Below, piece by piece: positions 1 to 5,509 of a stretch of 6,111 nucleotides of DNA. The stretch comes from Chloroflexota bacterium (GTDB taxonomy: Bacteria > Chloroflexota > Limnocylindria > Limnocylindrales > CSP1-4). A model generated the notes under the pieces. It worked only from the letters and a program-made list of their open reading frames with translations. It did no database searches and was not told the DNA's origin. The position numbers and the translations under genes were made by a program. The first letter of the stretch is position 1; the number at the start of each line of letters is the position of its first letter. The stretch is from the NCBI GenBank assembly GCA_029858845.1, contig JAOUEG010000118.1, positions 1 through 6,111 on the forward strand, in the 5' to 3' direction.

Positions 1-21
1 ACGCGTCGAGCGCACGGCTGC

Positions 22-27
22 GATACT
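22..27 (+). promoter_or_regulatory. Possible -10 element of a leaderless tyrA transcript
   Basis: GATACT matches four of six positions of TATAAT and ends exactly 7 bases before the tyrA ATG. No ribosome binding site lies between. This is the geometry of a leaderless mRNA that starts at the start codon. Any -35 box would fall at or beyond the window edge, so it cannot be judged. The frame is also open upstream, so this could be chance within an upstream coding sequence. Confidence 0.3.
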
Positions 28-34
28 CGGTCGC

Positions 35-907
35 ATGCGTGTGGCATTCCTCGGGTTCGGCCTGATCGGCGGATCGATCGCGCGCGCGCTTCGTGCTCGG
101 GAACCCGGGAGGTGGTCGGTGGCCGCATGGACGCCGTCCGGCCGCGGACCGTCCGCGGGTGCCGACGTCGGCGCGGTCGACCTCGTCGCCGGATCACCGC
201 AGATGGCCGTCGAGGGCGCCGATCTCGTGATCCTGGCGGCGCCTGCCCCTGCGTGCGTCGCGATCCTGGACGACCTTGCGGGACCGCTGCGGGGCGTGCT
301 CCGCGACGACGCGGTGATCACGGACGTGGCGAGCTCGAAGGCCGCCATCGTCCTTCGGGCGACGGCGCTCGGGCTCCGCTTCGTGGGCGGTCACCCGATG
401 GCCGGTCGTGAAACGAGTGGCTTCGAGGCCTCCGATCCCGAGCTTCTGACTGACCGTCCGTGGGTGATCGTCCCGACCGTGGACGAGGAGGCGGTTCGTC
501 GGGTCGAGGACCTGGCGCGAGCGACCGGGGCGCGACCGACGCGGCTCGCGGCCGAGGCCCACGACGCGGCCGTCGCGGCGATCAGCCATCTGCCTCTGCT
601 CGTGGCGGTTTCCCTCGTGGAGGCGGTGGCCATCGGGACGGACGACACGCCGCGGGACGATTGGCCCGTCCTGGCGAGCCTGGTCGCCGGCGGCTGGCGG
701 GACATGACGCGTCTTGCCCGTGGGGACGTCGCCATGGGGACGGGGATCGTGACCACCAACGCCGAGCCGATCGCCCCGCGCGTCCGTGCCCTGATCGCCG
801 TTCTGGAGGAGTGGCTCGCGGAGCTGGAGCGACCGGGAGGGCCGGACGCCGACGTCGTGGCCGGTCGGCTCGCTGCGGCGAAGGAGCGTCTCGGGGTGGC
901 GACGTGA
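35..907 (+). CDS. tyrA: Prephenate/arogenate dehydrogenase (TyrA family)
   Basis: This enzyme performs the NAD(P)-dependent oxidative decarboxylation of prephenate (or arogenate) on the route to tyrosine, in the cytoplasm. The 290-residue protein begins directly with a Rossmann dinucleotide-binding fold: G7-F-G-L-I-G-G-S14. Family motifs follow in order: TDVASSK (96-102), GHPMAGRETSG (119-129, with the catalytic-type His120), SHLPL (184-188) and GWRDMTRLA (220-228). Length matches short monofunctional TyrA proteins; no chorismate mutase or ACT domain is fused. Two motifs deviate: the usual SHLPH has Leu188 in place of the second His, and the usual 'DPxMW' segment reads DVAMGTG (231-237) without Trp. 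ATG at 35 is chosen because the Rossmann strand starts at once, but the frame stays open to the left edge, so a longer N-terminus is possible. No Shine-Dalgarno is seen; a GATACT hexamer ends 7 bases before the ATG. Prephenate versus arogenate use cannot be decided. Confidence 0.92.
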   Translation: MRVAFLGFGLIGGSIARALRAREPGRWSVAAWTPSGRGPSAGADVGAVDLVAGSPQMAVEGADLVILAAPAPACVAILDDLAGPLRGVLRDDAVITDVASSKAAIVLRATALGLRFVGGHPMAGRETSGFEASDPELLTDRPWVIVPTVDEEAVRRVEDLARATGARPTRLAAEAHDAAVAAISHLPLLVAVSLVEAVAIGTDDTPRDDWPVLASLVAGGWRDMTRLARGDVAMGTGIVTTNAEPIAPRVRALIAVLEEWLAELERPGGPDADVVAGRLAAAKERLGVAT

Positions 908-1542
908 CCACCGGCGAGCAGGTACTCGTGATCGCTCGCGATCTCGTGCCCGACCGCTCGGCCTGGTACGGCCTGCGGCAGCGGGGACTCGAGGCGTTCC
1001 TCGCGGACGTCGGGAGGCACGCCCGGTTCGCCCCGCGCGACGCCATGGAGCGGGATCCGGCATGGAAGCAGCTCATCCCGTATCTGGTGCTCCGGGACGA
1101 CGACCGCTACTTCCTCATGCGTCGCACGCGGGCGGGATCGGACACGCGCCTGCACGACCGCTGGTCGATCGGAGTCGGGGGCCATGTGAACCCGGGTGAC
1201 GAAGGACTGCCCGGCGGGCTGCGCCGCGAGTGGCGCGAGGAGCTTGACGCCGACTTCGAGCCGACGTTCACCCCCGTGGCCCTGCTCAACGACGACACGA
1301 CCGAGGTCGGGTCGGTGCACCTGGGCGTGGTCTACGTGGCCGACGCCGCCGGGCGTCCTGTCCGGGTGAGGGAGACCCACAAGCTCGAGGGCGACTTCGC
1401 CCCGGCCGCGGAGGTCGCGCGCGTGCGCGATGGTATGGAGACGTGGAGTCGACTCGTCTTCGAGTCATTGGAGGCGGCGCGGCCGGACCCCGGCCCGGTA
1501 GCCGTGGCGTCCGCCGCGAACGAACCGATGGATGCCCCGTGA
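904..1542 (+). CDS. NUDIX hydrolase, predicted phosphoesterase type
   Basis: This 212-residue protein belongs to the NUDIX superfamily, which hydrolyses nucleoside diphosphates linked to another moiety with divalent metal; the substrate here is unknown. The NUDIX box spans about residues 92-116: GGHVNPGDE, seven residues, then REWREELDA (108-116). The REuxEE core that binds metal is intact. The spacing from Gly93 to Glu100 is one residue longer than the textbook Gx5E. Upstream are the motifs KQLIPYLVL (55-63) and a segment ending WSIGVGGH (87-94), typical of the group annotated as predicted phosphoesterases, which also carry an N-terminal 'EQVLVI' strand, here at residues 5-10. That strand supports the GTG start at 904; the internal ATG at 1045 would remove it. 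The GTG overlaps the tyrA TGA (GTGA), suggesting translational coupling. The last 20 or so residues are Ala/Pro-rich and probably unstructured. Family assignment is firm; role is unknown. Confidence 0.88.
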   Translation: MTTGEQVLVIARDLVPDRSAWYGLRQRGLEAFLADVGRHARFAPRDAMERDPAWKQLIPYLVLRDDDRYFLMRRTRAGSDTRLHDRWSIGVGGHVNPGDEGLPGGLRREWREELDADFEPTFTPVALLNDDTTEVGSVHLGVVYVADAAGRPVRVRETHKLEGDFAPAAEVARVRDGMETWSRLVFESLEAARPDPGPVAVASAANEPMDAP

Positions 1543-2609
1543 TCCGACGAGTCGCGGTCGCCGTCGCCGCGTCGACGGTCTCCCTGGTCGCAGCCGGCGT
1601 GATCGGTCGTCGCCTGACAGACCGATTGCTGCACGCGCCGCGGGTCCTGCCGGAGGAAGCGGCCCTGGGACCCGCCCTGGATGCGCTTGGGGGCGAAGTG
1701 ATCCGCCTGCGGGCCCGAGACGGCGTGCGGCTCGCAGGGCGCTGGCTGCCGGCGGAGCCGGGCGATGCCGAGTGGGTGCCTGACCCGCACGAGGCGATTC
1801 TGCTGCTCCACGGCTACATGGGCTCGATCGCGCCCGACCTTGTCGAGTACGGGCCCTATCTGCGCCGGACGGCCGGCGTCCTCGGTCTCGACTTCCGCGG
1901 CCACGGCGCGTCAGACGACGGCCCCTCTACCTTCGGGTTGCTCGAGTCCGAGGATGTCGCCGGGGCGCTGGCATGGCTCGGTGAGCGGGGCGTCGTTCGC
2001 GTCGCTCTGGTCGGGACATCCATGGGCGGCACGGTTGCGATCGTGTCGGTGGCCGTCCTCGGTGACGGGACCCTGGCGGGCGCGGATGCGGAACCGGCAG
2101 CGCCGCGCCATGTCGAGCCGGCACCCCGCCCGCGCATCATCGCGGTGGTCGCCGACTCGGTGGCTCCCGAGCTGGAGACGCCCATCGCGGCGCGACTGCC
2201 GGGGCCTGCGACCCGGTTCCTCGCCGCCCGACTGTTCGACGGGGCCGCTCGCAAGCTCGGAGCGGATCCGCGAGCGACTGAGCCGGCCCGCGTGATCGGC
2301 CTGCTGGAACCGGTGCCGGTCCTGCTGATCCACGGCGACCAGGACGCGACCGTGCCGATCGCCGAAGGTCGACGACTGGCGGGCCTGGCCGGTCCCTCGA
2401 CCCGACACTGGATCGTTCCCGGCGCGGACCATAGCCAGGCACATGCGACGGCGCCGCAGGACTATGAGCGTCGGACGACGGACTTCCTGCGCATGGCCCT
2501 CGCGACCGCGAGGCCGGACGATCCCGGTCCGATCGGGTCCGGCCCTATAATCGCCGGGCCGGATGCCCCATCCGGCGACCCGATCGATACGACGCCCACG
2601 GAGGACTGA
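1539..2609 (+). CDS. Membrane-anchored alpha/beta hydrolase
   Basis: This 356-residue serine hydrolase has the alpha/beta hydrolase fold. Residues 5-23 form a hydrophobic stretch after an Arg pair, consistent with a single N-terminal membrane anchor or uncleaved signal, with the catalytic domain outside the membrane. The expected elements appear in order: LLLHGYMGS (88-96, oxyanion-hole HG), LDFRGHGASD (117-126), the nucleophile elbow GTSMGG (Ser161), HGDQDATVP (265-273, acid Asp269) and GADHSQAH (295-302, His298). The triad Ser161-Asp269-His298 is therefore complete. An Ala/Pro-rich insertion lies around 177-198, and residues 325-356 form a Pro/Gly/Asp-rich tail beyond the fold. GTG at 1539 overlaps the preceding TGA; the upstream ATG at 1443 would overlap the NUDIX gene by 100 bases and add a non-hydrophobic leader, so it is rejected. 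Substrate (ester, lipid or peptide) cannot be read from sequence; it resembles BAAT/Bem46-like or lysophospholipase-like hydrolases in general layout only. Confidence 0.85.
   Translation: MIRRVAVAVAASTVSLVAAGVIGRRLTDRLLHAPRVLPEEAALGPALDALGGEVIRLRARDGVRLAGRWLPAEPGDAEWVPDPHEAILLLHGYMGSIAPDLVEYGPYLRRTAGVLGLDFRGHGASDDGPSTFGLLESEDVAGALAWLGERGVVRVALVGTSMGGTVAIVSVAVLGDGTLAGADAEPAAPRHVEPAPRPRIIAVVADSVAPELETPIAARLPGPATRFLAARLFDGAARKLGADPRATEPARVIGLLEPVPVLLIHGDQDATVPIAEGRRLAGLAGPSTRHWIVPGADHSQAHATAPQDYERRTTDFLRMALATARPDDPGPIGSGPIIAGPDAPSGDPIDTTPTED
2546..2551 (+). promoter_or_regulatory. TATAAT -10 box upstream of the receiver-ATPase gene
   Basis: A perfect TATAAT stands in otherwise very GC-rich DNA, inside the reading frame for the disordered tail of the hydrolase. 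Transcription would start near 2558, leaving a leader of about 50 bases before the ATG at 2609. No good -35 hexamer is seen at 16-18 bases upstream. Instead, two GGTCCG copies (2526-2531 and 2536-2541) lie one helical turn apart there, which could suit an activator-dependent promoter. Promoter activity is inferred. Confidence 0.5.
2552..2577 (+). repeat. Inverted repeat in the predicted leader of the receiver-ATPase gene
   Basis: GCCGGAT (2558-2564) and ATCCGGC (2570-2576) are perfect reverse complements around a five-base GCCCC loop. A competing outer pairing, CGCCGG (2552-2557) with CCGGCG (2572-2577), shares the right arm. There is no T-run after it, so it is not a normal intrinsic terminator. 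It sits at the predicted transcription start and could be a 5' stabilising hairpin or a protein-binding site, or a by-product of GC-rich coding sequence. Confidence 0.35.
2600..2604 (+). promoter_or_regulatory. Ribosome binding site of the receiver-ATPase gene
   Basis: GGAGG lies 4 bases before the ATG at 2609, a slightly short but workable spacing. It is the only clear Shine-Dalgarno in front of a gene in this window, and it fixes the ATG start despite the one-base overlap with the hydrolase stop. Confidence 0.75.
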
Positions 2610-3781
2610 TGGCGGCAAAGATCCTCGTCGTCGACGACGACCCGAACGTCCAGCGGCTCCTGCAGTACACGCTCAAGCAGGAGGGCTACGACGTCGTCAT
2701 CGCTGCTGACGGCGCAGAGGGATTCCGCCTGTGGGGCGACGAGTTGCCGGACCTGATCCTGCTCGACGTCATGCTGCCCAAGCTCGACGGCTACCAGGTG
2801 GCGAGCAAGATCCGGGGCGAGGAAGCCAGCTCTTCGCACGTGCCGATCATCATGCTCACGGCGGAGCGCGAGGTGGAGCAGAAGGTCCGCGGCCTGCGTG
2901 CCGGTGCGGACGACTACCTGATCAAGCCGTTCCACCCGGCCGAACTGCTGGCTCGGATCAAGAGCCTGCTCGCGCGGTTCGCGCCGCGGGACATCCTGCT
3001 GGCTCGGCCGCCGATGGGTCGGGTGCTGGCGTTCTACGGGGCCAAGGGCGGCGTGGGGACGACCACCATCGCCATCAACGCGGCCATCGCGCTCCATCGT
3101 GAGATGGGCCGCAAGGTCTGCCTGGTGGACGCCAACCTGCAGTTCGGCGACCATCGAGTCTTCCTCGACCTGGGTCTGGACAAGAAGTCCGTCGTCGATA
3201 TCGTCAGTGCCCCCAACATCGATGTCGACCTGGTCCGCCAGGTCATGGTCAAGCACGACTCAGGGATCGATCTGCTGCTCGCACCGCCGTCGCCCGAGAG
3301 TGCCGACCTGGTCCACGCCGATCACCTGCCGCAGATCATCGAACACCTGCGGTCGCTCTACGACTACATCCTGATCGACGTGGACAAGCGCCTCGACGAC
3401 GTGAACCTCGGGATCTTCGAGGCGGCAGACACGGTGTTCGTCGTGATGACCGCGGATCTGTCGTGCCTGAAGAACGTCCGCCTGATCCTCGAGACGATGG
3501 GTCACCTGGGCTACCCGGCGGGCAAGGTGCATCTCGTGCTGAACCGGTCCAATGCGTTCACGGGTATCAACGTCAAGAACGCTGAAGGTGCCCTGAAGCG
3601 GACGATCGATCACCAGGTGGTGAACGAGTACCGGGGCGCGATCAGCGCGCTCAATTCCGGATCGCCGTTCATGTTCTCCAAGGCGGACTCGCCACTCGGG
3701 AACTCGCTCCTTCAGTTCACGCGTGCCGTGGACAAACCCGAGACCGCCGACGCCGGCACGGTCGGGGCAGCCGCTCGCTGA
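2609..3781 (+). CDS. Response regulator receiver fused to CpaE/TadZ-like ParA-family ATPase
   Basis: This 390-residue protein has two domains. Residues 1-125 are a CheY-like receiver with the acidic pocket D9-D10-D11, phosphoacceptor Asp53 (LLDVMLP), Thr84 and Lys106 (YLIKPF), all canonical. Residues 137-375 are a ParA/MinD-type ATPase of the CpaE/TadZ kind: deviant Walker A AKGGVGTTT (145-153), VDANLQFGD (173-181) and a Walker B-like YDYILIDVD (251-259). Lys146 is the signature lysine, but the P-loop lysine position is Thr151, as is common in CpaE-like proteins. CpaE/TadZ proteins help position or assemble Tad/Flp pili at the membrane; here that role is inferred, since no cpaF/tadA, cpaB or pilin gene is in the window. 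The usual DTPPxLDD segment after Walker B reads DVDKRLDD (257-264). Residues 376-390 form a short Ala/Gly tail. It overlaps the hydrolase stop as TGATG, with its own GGAGG and a likely promoter. The cpaE symbol would be reasonable but is not certain. Confidence 0.87.
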   Translation: MAAKILVVDDDPNVQRLLQYTLKQEGYDVVIAADGAEGFRLWGDELPDLILLDVMLPKLDGYQVASKIRGEEASSSHVPIIMLTAEREVEQKVRGLRAGADDYLIKPFHPAELLARIKSLLARFAPRDILLARPPMGRVLAFYGAKGGVGTTTIAINAAIALHREMGRKVCLVDANLQFGDHRVFLDLGLDKKSVVDIVSAPNIDVDLVRQVMVKHDSGIDLLLAPPSPESADLVHADHLPQIIEHLRSLYDYILIDVDKRLDDVNLGIFEAADTVFVVMTADLSCLKNVRLILETMGHLGYPAGKVHLVLNRSNAFTGINVKNAEGALKRTIDHQVVNEYRGAISALNSGSPFMFSKADSPLGNSLLQFTRAVDKPETADAGTVGAAAR

Positions 3782-3821
3782 CATACGGCCGCGGTTTCGG
3801 CATGCGGGTCAGGCCCGTCGA

Positions 3822-3834
3822 CGCCGGACCGGCG
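3822..3834. repeat. 13-bp odd palindrome downstream of the receiver-ATPase gene
   Basis: CGCCGG and CCGGCG flank a single central A with perfect symmetry. As RNA it could only form a short stem (CGCC/GGCG) with a five-base loop, so it is a weak terminator at best. As DNA it could be a dimer-binding site between two transcription units. In DNA this rich in GC, a chance palindrome is also likely. Confidence 0.3.
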
Positions 3835-3906
3835 GGCAGACCGGGACGCCCTGAGCCGCCAACCCGATGATGAGTGCCGCACAAGCGGGGGTGGACTGAG
3901 GCGCCC

Positions 3907-3912
3907 TACCGT
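3907..3912 (+). promoter_or_regulatory. Possible -10 element of a leaderless comM transcript
   Basis: TACCGT keeps the three key -10 positions (T, A and final T of TAnnnT) and ends exactly 7 bases before the preferred comM ATG at 3920. No Shine-Dalgarno precedes that ATG. This matches the layout upstream of tyrA and suggests an mRNA that begins at the start codon. No convincing -35 box is seen. Confidence 0.35.
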
Positions 3913-3919
3913 GCCCGGC

Positions 3920-5509
3920 ATGTTGGCAGTCCTCCCGTCGGCCACCTTGGACGGCCTCGAAGGCCGTTCGATCCGCGTCGAGGTGGACGTCGCTCCCGGA
4001 CTGCCCGGATTCAGCATCGTGGGCCTTCCGGACGCCGCTCTGCAGGAGGCGCGCGAGCGCGTCCGCGGCGCGATCCGGAATGCAGGGTTCGTCTTCCCGC
4101 CCCGTCGCATCACCATCAACCTCGCCCCGGCCGGCCTGCGCAAGGCGGGATCGGCGCTGGATCTCGCGATGGCCATGGGCATCCTGCTAGGGTCGGAGCA
4201 GGTTCGCGTCGGGCCGGCTGCGGTGGCGCTGATCGGCGAACTGTCGCTGGGAGGCGAGGTCCGGCCGGTCGCCGGCACGCTGCCGATGGTCGCCGCGCTG
4301 GCGCGCAGCGGGGTCCAACGCGTGGTCCTCGCCCGTGTCGCCATGGATGAGGCACGTCTCGTGGCCGGCATCGCGATCACGGGCGCGGATACGCTCGCCG
4401 AAGCGTGCGCAGCCGTCCGGTCCGGCCGCTCGCGCAGCCGGCCGGTCGCGAAGCCGCGCGTCACGATGGCCGGTCGAGCGTCAGCGGAGGATGACCGTTC
4501 GCCGGTCGGGAGCCGCACGCAGGCAGCGTACGTCACGGACTCGGTCCCGGACCTCGCCGAGGTTCGAGGACAGGCGCAGGCTCGGCGAGGCCTCGAGATC
4601 GCCATGGCGGGGGGCCACGGCCTGCTCATGGTCGGGCCACCCGGTGTCGGCAAGACCCTCCTGGCGCGAACCATTCCCGGGCTGCTGCCGGAATTGGACG
4701 CGGATGCCGCGCTGGCTGTCTCCATCGTGGCGTCTGCCTCCGGCGAGGGACCCATCCGCGGCCTCAGGCGCATTCCTCCGTTCCGTTCGCCGCACCACAC
4801 CGCTTCGGCAGCTTCGCTGGTCGGCGGCGGTCCGAGTCTCACGCCCGGCGAGGTGACGCGTGCGGACCACGGGGTGCTCTTCCTCGACGAGCTGGCGGAG
4901 TTCGACAGGGATGTTCTCGAGGCTCTTCGTCAACCGCTGGAGGAGGGACGGGTGACCATCGTCCGCGCCGGGCGGAGCACGACCTTCCCGGCACGATTCC
5001 AGCTTGTGGCGGCGATGAATCCATGTCCGTGCGGGTACGCGGGCTCGCTCCCGGAGGCTCGCTGCCGGTGCTCCGCTTCCACGATCGAGCGCTACGACCG
5101 TCGCGTTTCGGGGCCGATGCGAGATCGGATCGACCTGTGGGTCACCTTGCCGCGCGTCGCTGCATCGGCGCTCGTCGGACAGAGGGAGCCCGAGTCGTCC
5201 GCGACCGTCGCGGCCCGGATCGCCGCGGCCCGGGCACGGAGCGCGGCACGTGGCGATGGTCGCCTCAACGCCCGACTTCGGGGTCACCGACTGCGGGCGG
5301 CGTGCCATCTGGATGACGCGACCCGCCGGCACGCGGAGGAACTTGCCGACATGGTCGATTCGAGTGCCCGGGGGACGGAACGGTTGCTACGCGTTGCCCG
5401 CACCATCGCCGATCTCGAGGGTGTGGCTGTCGTCGGCCACGACCACCTCGACGAGGCTGCCGGCTACCGTTCGACGGCGTCGCGCTCGGGCGCGACCCTC
5501 GCTTCCTGA
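3920..5509 (+). CDS. comM: ComM/YifB family Mg-chelatase-like AAA+ ATPase
   Basis: ComM proteins are hexameric AAA+ helicases that drive branch migration when incoming DNA integrates during natural transformation; the family is also widespread in bacteria not known to be competent. From the ATG at 3920 the protein has 529 residues, slightly longer than the usual 500-510. The N-terminal Lon-protease-like domain shows SATLDGLEG (7-15), GLPGFSIVGLPDAA (27-40) and GELSLGGEVRPV (106-117). A basic, low-complexity linker covers about 165-205. The Mg-chelatase AAA+ core carries Walker A GPPGVGKT (239-246), Walker B VLFLDEL (319-325) and sensor-1 NPCPCG (367-372). Cys369, Cys371, Cys382 and Cys384 form the family's zinc-type cluster. 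Sensor-2 is in SARGTERLLRVARTIADL (482-499). A GTG at 3911, 9 bases after a GAGG, would add only three residues; ATG is preferred because ComM proteins typically start M-L-A. Its stop overlaps the dprA start. Confidence 0.93.
   Translation: MLAVLPSATLDGLEGRSIRVEVDVAPGLPGFSIVGLPDAALQEARERVRGAIRNAGFVFPPRRITINLAPAGLRKAGSALDLAMAMGILLGSEQVRVGPAAVALIGELSLGGEVRPVAGTLPMVAALARSGVQRVVLARVAMDEARLVAGIAITGADTLAEACAAVRSGRSRSRPVAKPRVTMAGRASAEDDRSPVGSRTQAAYVTDSVPDLAEVRGQAQARRGLEIAMAGGHGLLMVGPPGVGKTLLARTIPGLLPELDADAALAVSIVASASGEGPIRGLRRIPPFRSPHHTASAASLVGGGPSLTPGEVTRADHGVLFLDELAEFDRDVLEALRQPLEEGRVTIVRAGRSTTFPARFQLVAAMNPCPCGYAGSLPEARCRCSASTIERYDRRVSGPMRDRIDLWVTLPRVAASALVGQREPESSATVAARIAAARARSAARGDGRLNARLRGHRLRAACHLDDATRRHAEELADMVDSSARGTERLLRVARTIADLEGVAVVGHDHLDEAAGYRSTASRSGATLAS

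Larger units (their letters stand above)
3782..3919. other. Intergenic gap between the receiver-ATPase gene and comM
   Basis: This 138-base gap is the only sizeable non-coding stretch. It contains the odd palindrome CGCCGG-A-CCGGCG (3822-3834) and, overlapping it, GCCCG (3813-3817) pairing with CGGGC (3833-3837). Neither is followed by a T-run, so no standard intrinsic terminator is supported. A ten-codon ATG frame (3867-3899) is not convincing as a gene. The right end holds a possible -10 box for comM. Confidence 0.6.

Noticed and set aside
460..903. N-terminal extension of the NUDIX frame back to an ATG at 460
   Set aside because: This part is Arg/Gly-rich shadow sequence overlapping conserved TyrA motifs; the conserved NUDIX protein begins at the GTG at 904.
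391..1380. 329-codon minus-strand frame, and a 289-codon one (194-1063), opposite tyrA and the NUDIX gene
   Set aside because: Compositionally they are reverse-strand shadows of conserved genes, with no motifs and no start signals.
1443..1538. Upstream ATG start for the alpha/beta hydrolase
   Set aside because: It would overlap the NUDIX gene by 100 bases and put a non-hydrophobic Arg/Gly-rich leader before the membrane segment; the GTGA overlap start at 1539 is more natural.
3805..3837. GC-rich inverted repeats after the receiver-ATPase gene, considered as an intrinsic terminator
   Set aside because: The stems are short (4-6 bp), mutually exclusive, and not followed by a T-run.
3867..3899. 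Ten-codon ATG frame just before comM, considered as a leader peptide
   Set aside because: It has no ribosome binding site and no regulatory codon run, and it would lie upstream of the likely comM transcription start.
3874..4350. 158-codon plus-strand frame overlapping the start of comM
   Set aside because: It is an Arg/Gly-rich out-of-frame shadow of the conserved ComM N-terminal domain.
3712..4842. 376-codon open frame on the minus strand opposite the end of the receiver-ATPase gene and comM
   Set aside because: Its translation is low-complexity Arg/Ala/Ser/Pro with no recognisable motif and lies opposite two clearly conserved genes; long antisense frames are expected at this GC content.
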